Positions 37,012 through 45,658 of a stretch of 64,000 bases of DNA are shown here, piece after piece (position 1 is the stretch's first letter; each line of letters opens with the position of its first letter). The notes beneath the pieces are model-generated. The model ran no database searches. It was not told where the DNA came from and saw only the letters and a list, made by a program, of their open reading frames with translations. The position numbers and the translations under genes are program-made. The DNA comes from Paracoccaceae bacterium (GTDB lineage Bacteria; Pseudomonadota; Alphaproteobacteria; Rhodobacterales; Rhodobacteraceae): assembly GCA_024639125.1 (NCBI GenBank), contig JAHEJA010000012.1, positions 39,336-103,335 on the forward strand, given 5' to 3'.

Positions 37012-38178
37012 ATGTTTAAACTTTTACTGATGTGCATTATGCTTACGGCAAGTGCTGCATCGGCGAATATCAACGTCAATATCGCATATTTTGAAATAAC
37101 ACGCCCAGCGCCGCCTGTGTTATCGAACCTTGATCCAATTCCGGTGGACCTTGGGTTATCTGGTGCGCGGCTTGGCATATCCGACAACCAAACAACGGGC
37201 AAATTTCTGGGGCAAGATTATACCCTTGAGGCATTTATTGTTGATCACGACCAAGACCCAATGCCCGCATTCGACAAGGCCCTGACCTTTGCTGACTATA
37301 TCCTGGTAAATGTCACTGCGGACCAGCTTCTGGATTTAGCAGACACCCCCTCTGCGCAAGGCAAAATTTTGTTCAATATTGCGGCGCAAGATGGTCATCT
37401 AAGGGATCAGCAGTGCCGTTCCAATGTTTTACACACCATTCCATCCTATGCGATGCGGGCGGATGCATTGATGCAATCGCTCTTGAAAAAGCGCTGGACA
37501 GATGTCGCGCTAATTTATGGAACGTTTCCCACGGATCGCGCCTTTGCTGATGCAGTGCGTGGGTCTATCAAGAAGTTTGGATTAAGATTACGTTCAGAAA
37601 AAGAATGGGTGTTTGACGCAGATATGCGACGTACCGCATCAAGTGAAATTCCAATTTTCACCCAAGGTTTCAAGGATCACGATGTATTGATTGTCGCGGA
37701 TGAAGTACATGACTTCGGCCGCTATGTTGCCTATAATACTTGGCTTGCCCGTCCTATTGCAGGCAGCGAAGGATTGCGACCTTTGGCATGGGATCGCACC
37801 GTGGAACAATGGGGCGCTGCGCAACTTCAAAGCCGGTTTGACAAACTTGGCACCAGATCAATGAAAGACCAAGATTATGCCGCATGGACAGCAGTGCGCG
37901 TCATCGGAGAAGCCGTAACACGCACCACTTCGGCGGATCCAAATGTTCTGCGTGGTTATATATTTTCGGATGACTTCAAGCTTGCCGGATTCAAAGGGCG
38001 ACCGTTGTCATTTCGCACATGGAACGGTCAGCTTCGCCAACCCATTCCAGTTGTGTCAGAAAACGCATTGGTGTCTCAGGCGCCGCTAGATGGTTTTCTG
38101 CATCAAAGGAACGAACTTGATACACTCGGGCTTGATCTAGCAGAAAGCCAATGTACAGAATTTAAGGATCAAAAATGA
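37012..38178 (+). CDS. ABC-type periplasmic binding protein of the PQQ alcohol dehydrogenase system
   Basis: This 388-residue protein has a signal peptide (FKLLLMCIMLTASAASA) and a branched-chain-type (periplasmic binding protein I) fold. It fits the family TIGR03863, always found next to a YVTN propeller, an ABC ATPase and a permease in PQQ-alcohol dehydrogenase loci. Related sets, PedA1A2BC of Pseudomonas putida and Lut of Methylorubrum, are tied to lanthanide uptake. Its stop overlaps the next start (ATGA). The divergent cytochrome gene shares its 151-bp promoter region. Confidence 0.85.
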   Translation: MFKLLLMCIMLTASAASANINVNIAYFEITRPAPPVLSNLDPIPVDLGLSGARLGISDNQTTGKFLGQDYTLEAFIVDHDQDPMPAFDKALTFADYILVNVTADQLLDLADTPSAQGKILFNIAAQDGHLRDQQCRSNVLHTIPSYAMRADALMQSLLKKRWTDVALIYGTFPTDRAFADAVRGSIKKFGLRLRSEKEWVFDADMRRTASSEIPIFTQGFKDHDVLIVADEVHDFGRYVAYNTWLARPIAGSEGLRPLAWDRTVEQWGAAQLQSRFDKLGTRSMKDQDYAAWTAVRVIGEAVTRTTSADPNVLRGYIFSDDFKLAGFKGRPLSFRTWNGQLRQPIPVVSENALVSQAPLDGFLHQRNELDTLGLDLAESQCTEFKDQK

Positions 38179-39128
38179 AAAAAATTGCCCTTTTAGCGTG
38201 CCTTATCGCATCACCAGCTTTCGCCGCCGAAATTTGGGTCACAAACGAAAAAGACGATAGCATTAGCGTCATCGATGTCGATACATTAGAAGTTACACGA
38301 ACCATACCAACAGGCGAGCGTCCCCGCGGCATTACTTTTTCACAAGACTACAGTCTCGTCTATGTCTGTGCGTCAGACAGCGATACGGTCCAAGTCATTG
38401 ATGTCGCCACGGGCAAGATCCTCCACAACCTGCCATCTGGCGAAGACCCCGAACAATTTGCGTTGCACCCCAACAACCGCCATCTTTATATCGCCAACGA
38501 AGATGACGCGATTACCACTGTGGTTGATACGGTCGATCGCAAAGTCATTGCTCAGATCGATGTGGGCGTTGAACCCGAAGGCATGGCAATTTCCCCCGAC
38601 GGAAAAATTGCTATCACAACGTCAGAAACAACAAATATGGCGCATTGGATTGATACGGAAACACATCAGCTTTTTGCCAACACGTTAGTCGATGCACGAC
38701 CACGACATGCAGAGTTCGTAAACAATGGGACCGAATTATGGGTCAGTTCAGAAATCGGGGGGACGATCACGATCTTTGATGTTGCGACCCAAACCGAAAA
38801 AACCAAAATATCCTTTGACGTAAAGGGTGTGCATCCAGATCGCATTCAACCCGTAGGATTTAAACTAACCCAAGATCAAAAAACTGCGTTTGTTGCGCTT
38901 GGGCCTTCAAACCATATTGCTGTGGTGGATGTTGCCAGCTTTACAGTAACTGATTACATCCTGGTCGGTCGTCGCGTGTGGCACATGACATTTTCACCAG
39001 ATAATAGCCTATTGTTCACAACAAATGGTGTATCAGGCGACGTGACCGTGATCGATGTTGCTGCTCAAAAAGCATTGAAATCCATCAAAGTTGGGCGCTA
39101 CCCTTGGGGTGCGGCAACAAAACCTTAA
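38175..39128 (+). CDS. YVTN beta-propeller protein of the PQQ alcohol dehydrogenase system
   Basis: This 317-residue secreted protein (signal peptide MKKIALLACLIASPAFA) is a seven-bladed propeller built from repeats such as TNEKDDSISVIDVDTLEV and VYVCASDSDTVQVIDVATG. It matches family TIGR03866. Homologues in lanthanide-linked loci are periplasmic, and their exact role is unsettled; metal binding or delivery has been proposed. It is co-translated with the binding protein and lies 9 bp before the ATPase gene. Confidence 0.87.
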   Translation: MKKIALLACLIASPAFAAEIWVTNEKDDSISVIDVDTLEVTRTIPTGERPRGITFSQDYSLVYVCASDSDTVQVIDVATGKILHNLPSGEDPEQFALHPNNRHLYIANEDDAITTVVDTVDRKVIAQIDVGVEPEGMAISPDGKIAITTSETTNMAHWIDTETHQLFANTLVDARPRHAEFVNNGTELWVSSEIGGTITIFDVATQTEKTKISFDVKGVHPDRIQPVGFKLTQDQKTAFVALGPSNHIAVVDVASFTVTDYILVGRRVWHMTFSPDNSLLFTTNGVSGDVTVIDVAAQKALKSIKVGRYPWGAATKP

Positions 39129-39137
39129 GGATTGCAT

Positions 39138-39857
39138 ATGACAGGGCTAGATATTCAAAACCTTTCGTTTGCATATGGTGATAAGGTTGCCCTGAAAAAC
39201 GTGTCTTTTTCGATACCACGCGGTACGTTTACCGCTCTTTTGGGGCCAAACGGCGCAGGAAAATCCACGCTATACGCGCTTTTGACGCGTCTTTTTGTGA
39301 CGCAAGAGGGATCTATTTCGGTATCGGGCCATTCCCTAGACCACAATCCGCGAAAGGCACTTGGTGAAATCGGCGTTGTGTTTCAACAGCTCACGTTGGA
39401 CATGGACCTAACGGTGAATCAGAACCTTAGGTATTTCGCCGCACTCCAAGGGATTTCGGGCAAAGCCGCACATGCGCGCATTGCTCAGGTCCTAGCACAA
39501 GTGAACATGTCAGAACGCGCCAATGAAACGGTCCGTAAATTAAACGGAGGGCATCGACGACGTGCGGAAATTGCGCGCAGTTTAATCCATAATCCATCTG
39601 TCTTATTGTTAGACGAACCAACTGTGGGACTTGACCCGCAGACCCGCGCGTCGATCACCGACCATGTCCATGACCTAGCTGAAACGCATGGTATAACCGT
39701 TCTTTGGGCGACGCATTTAGCGGATGAAGTTCGGGACACTGATCATTTGATTATCCTGAACAAGGGCGAAATAGTGGATGATGGCATATGTGGCGATATC
39801 CGCAAAGAGCATGATCTTGCCTCTTATTTCATTGCTCAAACAAGCGGGGCCAAATGA
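39138..39857 (+). CDS. ABC transporter ATP-binding protein of the PQQ alcohol dehydrogenase system
   Basis: This 239-residue ABC ATPase has Walker A GPNGAGKST and Walker B SVLLLDEPTVGLDP, but its signature is LNGGHRRRAEIAR instead of the common LSGGQ. The variant is in keeping with family TIGR03864. It would energise the permease encoded by the overlapping next gene. The ATG at 39138 has AAGG just upstream and was preferred over a TTG two codons before. Confidence 0.9.
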   Translation: MTGLDIQNLSFAYGDKVALKNVSFSIPRGTFTALLGPNGAGKSTLYALLTRLFVTQEGSISVSGHSLDHNPRKALGEIGVVFQQLTLDMDLTVNQNLRYFAALQGISGKAAHARIAQVLAQVNMSERANETVRKLNGGHRRRAEIARSLIHNPSVLLLDEPTVGLDPQTRASITDHVHDLAETHGITVLWATHLADEVRDTDHLIILNKGEIVDDGICGDIRKEHDLASYFIAQTSGAK

Positions 39858-40642
39858 TTTATTTTATTGCTCTGAATGCGATTATCAAACGCGAAGCTTT
39901 TCGGTTTGTGCAGCAAAGGGAACGCTTTGTTGCGGCTTTGGTGCGACCGCTGATTTGGCTATTGGTGTTTGCTGCGGGCTTTCGTGCCGCGCTTGGTCTA
40001 TCAATCGCGCCGCCCTATGAAACCTACATAACCTACGAAGTTTACATCGTGCCCGGGCTTTGCGGCATGATTATGCTATTCAATGGAATGCAATCGTCGC
40101 TTTCCTTGGTGTATGATCGTGAAATGGGGTCAATGCGGCTGTTGTTAACATCCCCCTTGCCACGTTGGTGGTTGCTAACTTGCAAGCTATTGGCATCAAC
40201 GTCTATTTCCATCCTTCAGGTTTACTGCTTCTTGGCAATCGCTGCTTGCTTTGGGACTGTCTTTCCGGTCTGGGGGTATATTTCCATTTTGCCTGCCCTC
40301 ATCGTGGTAGGATTGATGCTGGGCGCATTGGGATTGGCTCTTTCCTCGCTTATTAGAAAGCTGGAAAATTTTGCTGGGGTAATGAACTTTGTGATCTTTC
40401 CAATGTTCTTTTTGTCTTCGGCACTTTATCCGCTTTGGAAAATGGCAGAAAGTTCGCTTGTTTTGTATTGGATCTGTGCGGTAAACCCCTTTACCTACGG
40501 CGTTGAATTCATAAGGTTTTCACTTTATTTGCAACCGAATGCAGGTGCCGCCGCGATAAGTATTTCCGCCTCGGCTGTATTTATGATCGGAGCAATATGG
40601 GGCTATGATCCAGCCCGCGGCATGATGAAAAGCAAATCGTAA
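39854..40642 (+). CDS. ABC-2 type permease of the PQQ alcohol dehydrogenase system
   Basis: This 262-residue membrane protein has six hydrophobic segments and the ABC-2 pattern, with YEVYIVPGLCGMIMLFNGMQ and the cytoplasmic stretch LVYDREMGSMRLLLTSPLP. It matches family TIGR03861. The start overlaps the ATPase gene by 4 bp. The four genes 37012-40642 form one operon, a candidate lanthanide importer or exporter by analogy with PedA1A2BC and Lut. No TonB receptor is encoded nearby. Confidence 0.88.
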   Translation: MIYFIALNAIIKREAFRFVQQRERFVAALVRPLIWLLVFAAGFRAALGLSIAPPYETYITYEVYIVPGLCGMIMLFNGMQSSLSLVYDREMGSMRLLLTSPLPRWWLLTCKLLASTSISILQVYCFLAIAACFGTVFPVWGYISILPALIVVGLMLGALGLALSSLIRKLENFAGVMNFVIFPMFFLSSALYPLWKMAESSLVLYWICAVNPFTYGVEFIRFSLYLQPNAGAAAISISASAVFMIGAIWGYDPARGMMKSKS

Positions 40643-40696
40643 ATCTACGACCTTGAGATAGTCGATTTTAACGCATGATTGTGCTACCTTCAAAGA

Positions 40697-41239
40697 ATGA
40701 AAGCATTTTTGATCATATCATGCGTCTTATTGACGGGCATGCCTTTGGCCGCAGAAGATCTGGCACAGTATGGCACAACCAACCCCGATGAAATGACCTT
40801 GGGGCGCGTTTTGGAAAATGCAGAAACGGGCAAAGTTGACATGACCACCTGCGCATCAGGATATATGTTGACCAAATCCGGACGCCATTCCCCTGCACGC
40901 ACAGTGTTCGAAGCCTGTGCCAAAGCAGGCTATACTGCCGCCATGACGTGGATGAGCTATATGGATACCAATTCATTCGGGGGCGATTACGATCCAGATC
41001 GCGCTGCTGAATGGGATCGGCAGGCGGCCGAGGCGGGGGATCCAGTCGGAAAATTCAACTATGGCATTGATCTTATGCGCGGTCATGGTGTGTCGATGGA
41101 CGCCGAGCAAGGACGAAAATGGGTGGATCAAGCGGCCAAAGACGGCCTTAAGATTGCCCAGCGTCTCGTTTCGGCGGATTACGATCTGGATGAAATCACC
41201 CCGGATGCTGACAATTGGCGCTATGCCCCAATGTTCTAA
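40697..41239 (+). CDS. Secreted Sel1/TPR-like repeat protein
   Basis: This 180-residue protein has a signal peptide (MKAFLIISCVLLTGMPLAAE) and helical repeats of Sel1 type: AFEACAKAGYTAAMTWMSYM-like and PVGKFNYGIDLMRGHGVSMD (quoted in part). Such repeats mediate protein contacts. It may be a periplasmic partner of the alcohol dehydrogenase system, since it lies 55 bp after the permease, but it could have its own promoter. The CGACC motif at 40648 precedes it. It converges on the ATPase gene below with a 4-bp overlap. Confidence 0.75.
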   Translation: MKAFLIISCVLLTGMPLAAEDLAQYGTTNPDEMTLGRVLENAETGKVDMTTCASGYMLTKSGRHSPARTVFEACAKAGYTAAMTWMSYMDTNSFGGDYDPDRAAEWDRQAAEAGDPVGKFNYGIDLMRGHGVSMDAEQGRKWVDQAAKDGLKIAQRLVSADYDLDEITPDADNWRYAPMF

Positions 41240-41880
41240 CCAACAATCGTCGCCGGCGCACCCTCTAGGGTCAAAATACGGTCACCTAGCCGGTCTGCTT
41301 CGGCTGCGCTATGCGTAACAAGGATCGTAGCCACATCTGTGTCTGATCGCAGTTTTTCAAAAACGCTCATGATTTCGTCAGAAAGTGCCGCATCAAGCGA
41401 AACAAACGGTTCATCCATCAGCAAAATATCGGGCTTCACAACAAACGCACGTGCCAAGGCAAGGCGACGTTGTTGACCCAATGACAGATCGTTAGGATAA
41501 GCCGATGATTTTTCACTTAACCCCACTGACGCCAACATGTCCATAACATCGCCGTCTGTTGCCCCGGTGGTTAAGGTCAGGTTCTGAGCAACTGTAACCC
41601 ACGGCAAAAGTGTTGGCTCTTGGAACACCATCGACAGGGTTCCTTGCATGTCGATAGTGCCCTCATAATCTTGGTCCAACCCCGAAATCACCCGTAACAG
41701 TGTCGATTTTCCGACTCCTGAAGGCCCACAAAGTACAAGAGTTTCCCCTTGGGATAGATCAAATGCAACACTGCGCAAAATGTCCTGATCCGCGAATGAT
41801 TTTGATCGCAGATCGACGCGCAATGCACTGCGCGCCGCTTTATGATCCAAAACAGGGTTTTCCAAGGGTGTTACCGTCAT
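41236..41880 (-). CDS. ABC transporter ATP-binding protein (NrtD/SsuB/TauB type)
   Basis: This 214-residue ATPase has Walker A CGPSGVGKST near 52-61, signature DLSLGQQRRLALARA and Walker B DILLMDEPFVSLD. It belongs to the nitrate/sulfonate/taurine family of importers. Its start overlaps the stop of the binding-protein gene by 4 bp. The matching permease is not adjacent; the only candidate is at 49029-49784, on the other side of the dehydrogenase and regulator genes. Confidence 0.9.
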   Translation of the reverse strand: MTVTPLENPVLDHKAARSALRVDLRSKSFADQDILRSVAFDLSQGETLVLCGPSGVGKSTLLRVISGLDQDYEGTIDMQGTLSMVFQEPTLLPWVTVAQNLTLTTGATDGDVMDMLASVGLSEKSSAYPNDLSLGQQRRLALARAFVVKPDILLMDEPFVSLDAALSDEIMSVFEKLRSDTDVATILVTHSAAEADRLGDRILTLEGAPATIVG

Positions 41881-42851
41881 TTGACCGGATTGATAAAAAG
41901 CCCATCAGGCACGGCAGACACGTCGCCCACCAATTCAGGTCCCCCAAGGTCAGACATCAATGTCAGCATTTTATTCGCAGCCTCGTGGTTAACATCGTAT
42001 TGTGTCGGGATACCTTCCCGAAACCCTGCGATCAATGCGGTAAATTCCGCATCATTGGCGGGCTTCATCAATGCACGCAAATCTCCCCAAGCGGCGTCAT
42101 CCGTCGCCAAAAGATCTTTGGCTGATCGCGATGCTTTTGCCAGTCCAGAAACTAGATCTGGATGCTTGGCAAGATAGTCACCTTTGAAAACATATCCCAA
42201 TAGGGGTGTGTCAGGATCAAGCCCCAAGGCAACGGCGGCATCCCCAACCGATACCAAGGGACGCATTCCTGCGGCTTCCATTTTGGCAAGGTAATGCCAG
42301 AAATTGATGGCACCCTGTGTTTCCCCCTGAAGAGCGGATTTCATGATCAAAGGTGGCGCGCCAAACACCTGTTCTGTTGATGCCTTTAGGTCCATACCAT
42401 ATTCTTGCTCGGCATAAGCGCGCAAGATCAACCAGCTTTTGTCCAAAGGACCGCCTGCAATTCCAATTTTCTCACCTTTCAAATCGGCCAAAGTTTTGGC
42501 CGGGCTGTCCCCCGCAACCATGACCGAACCAACAGCCTTGGAATAGGGAAAGAACACATAGTCTTTGCCCGCAGCGCGCTGACGCGCAACCCATAGCCAA
42601 TCTGTGACAATCACATCTGCTTCGCCCCCTTGAAATGCAACTTGCGCGGCAGGTCCGCCTGCGACGCCATTGACCTCAAGCGAGAATCCGTTTGCAGTAT
42701 CAAAGCCTTGGTTCTTGATCGTGGTCAGTTCCCAATTCACGGTTCCAAATTTCAAAACAGCCGCTTTGATCACTGGCGTTTCAGCCAAGGACAGCGTTGC
42801 CGAGAACACAATCGCCGTTGCCATAGCAAACAGATTTTTATTCATTTTCAT
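41877..42851 (-). CDS. ABC transporter binding protein (NrtA/SsuA type)
   Basis: This 324-residue protein has a signal peptide (residues 1 to about 22, ending SATLSLAE) and the NMT1/SsuA-type binding fold: FGTVNWELTTIKNQGFD, EADVIVTDWLWVARQRAAG. The ligand is unknown. Given its place directly divergent from the PQQ dehydrogenase, a cofactor- or substrate-related ligand is plausible. The ATG at 42851 has GGGAGAG upstream; a second ATG at 42845 is also possible. It is the first gene of the two-gene minus-strand unit. Confidence 0.88.
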   Translation of the reverse strand: MKMNKNLFAMATAIVFSATLSLAETPVIKAAVLKFGTVNWELTTIKNQGFDTANGFSLEVNGVAGGPAAQVAFQGGEADVIVTDWLWVARQRAAGKDYVFFPYSKAVGSVMVAGDSPAKTLADLKGEKIGIAGGPLDKSWLILRAYAEQEYGMDLKASTEQVFGAPPLIMKSALQGETQGAINFWHYLAKMEAAGMRPLVSVGDAAVALGLDPDTPLLGYVFKGDYLAKHPDLVSGLAKASRSAKDLLATDDAAWGDLRALMKPANDAEFTALIAGFREGIPTQYDVNHEAANKMLTLMSDLGGPELVGDVSAVPDGLFINPVK

Positions 42852-42930
42852 AAATTTCTCTCCCTTTTCGGCCACCGTATCATGGGATTGAAATTCACAA
42901 ATACGACCAAAGAACGATCTTGTTTCCTAG

Positions 42931-42953
42931 GGTCGTACGACCATTGTGCAATT
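42931..42953 (+). promoter_or_regulatory. Palindrome and shared operator motif upstream of the PQQ dehydrogenase
   Basis: GGTCGTACGACC (42931-42942) is a perfect 12-bp palindrome. Its right half runs into CGACCATTGTGCAATT (42938-42953), nearly identical to CGACCTTTGTGCCAATT at 36923. It lies about 100 bp before the dehydrogenase start. It is a candidate site for the LuxR-type response regulator encoded nearby. Confidence 0.5.
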
Positions 42954-43044
42954 CCCCAACGACAGATTGACGCAGATAATGCCCACAGCTCGGCCACAAC
43001 TCTGTGGTGAGTCCTACAACGAAGCAAAAATAGGGAGGGCGCCA

Positions 43045-44808
43045 ATGAACCGTTTTGTAGCGGCCATTTTGGCAACCGCATTTGCGACAAGTTCAGCATA
43101 TGCAGGGGTCACAGAAGATGACCTAAAGAACGATCAAACGAATGTTTCACAGGTGGTAACCAATGGAATGGGGCGCCACCTTCAGCGGTATAGTCCGCTG
43201 GACACCTTGAACAAAGAGAACGTCAAAAACCTGGTTCCTGCTTGGGCGTTTAGCCTTGGTGGTGAAAAGCAGCGCGGTCAAGAAACGCAGCCGCTGGTTT
43301 ATGATGGCATGATGTATATCACGGGGTCTTATTCCCGTATTTATGCAATTGATGTGAAAACTGGCGAAGAAGCATGGCAATATGATGCCCGCTTGCCAGA
43401 AGGCATTTTGCCATGCTGTGATGTGATCAACCGTGGTGCAGCGATCTATGGCGACAATGTCATCTTTGGAACGCTTGATGCGCGTCTCGTTGCGCTAAAT
43501 CGCAAGACAGGTGACGTTGTCTGGAACAAGAAAATCGCCGATTACAAAGCTGGATATTCCTATACCGCTGCGCCGCTTATTGTGAATGGCTTGGTGATTA
43601 CTGGGAATTCTGGCGGCGAATTCGGCATCGTTGGCGAAGTTCAGGCACGCAGCGCCGAAACAGGCGAAACCGTTTGGACACGTCCCGTGATCGAAGGTCA
43701 CATGGGCACGCTTAATGGCAAAGAAAGCACCATGACGGGCGAACTAAACGCGACGTGGCCAGGTGATATGTGGAAAACAGGTGGCGGCGCAACATGGCTT
43801 GGTGGGTCTTATGACATTGAAACCGACACGTTGGTATTCGGTGCTGGTAACCCTGCGCCATGGAACAGCCACTTGCGCAACGCGGGGACACCGACCGACG
43901 GCAACACAGGTGACAACCTATATGCCGCATCGCGGATCGGGATTGACCCACAAACAGGTGAAATCAAATGGCACTTCCAAACGACACCGCGCGAAGGCTG
44001 GGATTATGACGGCGTAAACGAAGTTGTGGCCTATACAGACCGCGACGGCAACAAGCGTTATGCAACAGCTGATCGTAATGGATATTTCTATGTCCTTAAC
44101 CGCGAAGACGGCAAGTTTGTTCGCGGCGTTCCATTTGTAAAAGACATCTCTTGGGCTTCTGGCTTGGATGAAAACGGACGTCCAATCTTTGTCGAAGAAA
44201 ACCGTCCGGGAAATCCTGCGGATGCAGCGGATGGCAAAAAGGGTGAAACCATTTTTGCGTCGCCTTCTTTCTTGGGGGGCAAAAACTGGATGCCAATGGC
44301 GTTTAGTCAACGCACTGGGAACTTTTATGTGCCATCCAACGAATGGGGCATGGATATCTGGAACGAACCTGTCACCTATAAAAAAGGTGCCGCATATTTG
44401 GGATCTGGCTTTACCATCAAGCCAAACTACGAAGATCACATTGGCAGCCTCAAGGCGATGGATCCGGATACGGGAACAGTCAAATGGGAATACAAGAACG
44501 AAGCACCACTTTGGGGTGGCGTTATGACCACAGCAGGTGGACTTGTGTTTACAGGCACACCAGAAGGTAAATTCATTGCTTTTGATGATGAAACCGGTGA
44601 CGTGCTTTGGTCATTCCAAACCGGTTCCGGCATTGTCGGTCAGCCGATCACTTGGGAACAAGATGGCGAACAATATGTTTCGATCATTTCCGGCTGGGGT
44701 GGCGCGGTTCCACTTTGGGGTGGTGAAGTTGCTAAGAAAGTTAACTTCTTGAACCAAGGTGGCACGCTCTGGACATTCCGTTTGCCCAAGCAATTAGCGT
44801 CTAACTAA
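43045..44808 (+). CDS. Lanthanide-type PQQ-dependent alcohol dehydrogenase (ExaA/PedH clade)
   Basis: This 587-residue periplasmic quinoprotein has a signal peptide ([20 protein letters not shown]), an eight-bladed propeller with tryptophan-docking repeats, the vicinal cysteine pair Cys124-Cys125, and catalytic Asp320 in GWDYDGVNE. Asp322, two residues later, is the extra ligand found in lanthanide-dependent enzymes; calcium enzymes have Ala or Ser there. Sequence features ([31 protein letters not shown]) follow ethanol-type ExaA/PedE/PedH rather than XoxF methanol dehydrogenase. It would oxidise alcohols and pass electrons to the PedF-like cytochrome. No PQQ biosynthesis gene is in the window. 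A GGGAGG site precedes the chosen ATG. Confidence 0.92.
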   Translation: MNRFVAAILATAFATSSAYAGVTEDDLKNDQTNVSQVVTNGMGRHLQRYSPLDTLNKENVKNLVPAWAFSLGGEKQRGQETQPLVYDGMMYITGSYSRIYAIDVKTGEEAWQYDARLPEGILPCCDVINRGAAIYGDNVIFGTLDARLVALNRKTGDVVWNKKIADYKAGYSYTAAPLIVNGLVITGNSGGEFGIVGEVQARSAETGETVWTRPVIEGHMGTLNGKESTMTGELNATWPGDMWKTGGGATWLGGSYDIETDTLVFGAGNPAPWNSHLRNAGTPTDGNTGDNLYAASRIGIDPQTGEIKWHFQTTPREGWDYDGVNEVVAYTDRDGNKRYATADRNGYFYVLNREDGKFVRGVPFVKDISWASGLDENGRPIFVEENRPGNPADAADGKKGETIFASPSFLGGKNWMPMAFSQRTGNFYVPSNEWGMDIWNEPVTYKKGAAYLGSGFTIKPNYEDHIGSLKAMDPDTGTVKWEYKNEAPLWGGVMTTAGGLVFTGTPEGKFIAFDDETGDVLWSFQTGSGIVGQPITWEQDGEQYVSIISGWGGAVPLWGGEVAKKVNFLNQGGTLWTFRLPKQLASN

Positions 44809-44825
44809 ACTCTCCTACAAACACC

Positions 44826-44858
44826 AAAAGGGGCTGCCTGATACGGTGGCCCCTTTTT
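44826..44858 (+). terminator. Intrinsic terminator after the PQQ dehydrogenase
   Basis: AAAAGGGGCTGCC pairs with GGTGGCCCCTTTT (one mismatch/bulge), followed by a T-run, 17 bp after the stop codon. This is a classic rho-independent terminator. Confidence 0.85.
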
Positions 44859-44866
44859 TGTGACTT

Positions 44867-44880
44867 AGACCTTTGGCCTA
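44867..44880 (+). promoter_or_regulatory. Degenerate copy of the CGACC motif before the response regulator
   Basis: AGACCTTTGGCCTA resembles CGACCTTTGTGCCAA and lies 57 bp before the response-regulator start. It may reflect autoregulation. The match is imperfect. Confidence 0.3.
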
Positions 44881-44936
44881 GTGATCAATCCAAAAGCATT
44901 TGATACGATGAATTATGACGATCAAGGACAATTGAT

Positions 44937-45620
44937 ATGACCGACTCTGGCGACCGCAAGTTTACCTCTGCTTTAATCGTGGATGACCACCCTCTTTTTT
45001 GCGACGCGTTGTCTATGACATTATGTGCAGTGGCGGATATTAAAATTGTCCACACCGCCGCGACCTTGTCAGACGCGCTTGCGGTACTCGAAGCCAAGGG
45101 GCGGCCAGATTTGGTTGTTTTGGATTTGAACTTGCCAGATGTGGATGGGCTAGATGGATTGATCCGCTTGCGAAATGCGGCCGGTGTTCCTGTGGTTGTG
45201 GTGTCTTCTATGGCCGACAACCGGGTTATCACATCCACCATCAAAGCAGGGGCAGCCGGCTTTGTCCCAAAGCATAGCAAACGAGACGTCTTTAGCGCGG
45301 CAATAGCATCAGTTCAAAAAGGGCATGTCTTTATTCCAGACGGCTTTGTGTTGCTAAGTGACACCGACATTAGCGCACCTGATCGTGATGACACTATGGC
45401 GCGTATGGCAACATTGACCAACCAACAAGCGCGCATTCTTCAGCTGATCTGTGAAGGCAAGCTTAACAAGCAAATTGCCTATGACCTGTCGATTGCAGAA
45501 ACCACCGTCAAAGCACATGTGACCGCGATAATGCGCAAGCTTGGCGTGCAAAGCCGCACTCAGGCTGTGTTGATTGCCAAAGAAACAAGCTTTGCTAGTG
45601 TCTTGCAAGATACACCATAA
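44937..45620 (+). CDS. LuxR/FixJ-type response regulator (ErbR/AgmR-like)
   Basis: This 227-residue protein has a receiver domain with phosphoacceptor Asp63 in VVLDLNLPD, acidic pocket VDDHP (15-19), and conserved lysine in GFVPKHSK. A C-terminal LuxR-type HTH follows (LTNQQARILQLICEG to VKAHVTAIMRKLGV, about 155-205). Its placement right after the PQQ dehydrogenase matches ErbR/AgmR in Pseudomonas, which activates exa/ped genes. It is 38 bp upstream of the FIST gene; its partner kinase is probably the hybrid kinase at 46828. Confidence 0.9.
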   Translation: MTDSGDRKFTSALIVDDHPLFCDALSMTLCAVADIKIVHTAATLSDALAVLEAKGRPDLVVLDLNLPDVDGLDGLIRLRNAAGVPVVVVSSMADNRVITSTIKAGAAGFVPKHSKRDVFSAAIASVQKGHVFIPDGFVLLSDTDISAPDRDDTMARMATLTNQQARILQLICEGKLNKQIAYDLSIAETTVKAHVTAIMRKLGVQSRTQAVLIAKETSFASVLQDTP

Positions 45621-45658
45621 CAATCATAGCATATCCCAACGCTATGAGGGGAAATGCT

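Noticed and set aside
43045..44808. XoxF methanol dehydrogenase
   Set aside because: The lanthanide Asp is present, but the sequence landmarks match ExaA/PedH ethanol-type enzymes rather than XoxF or MxaF.
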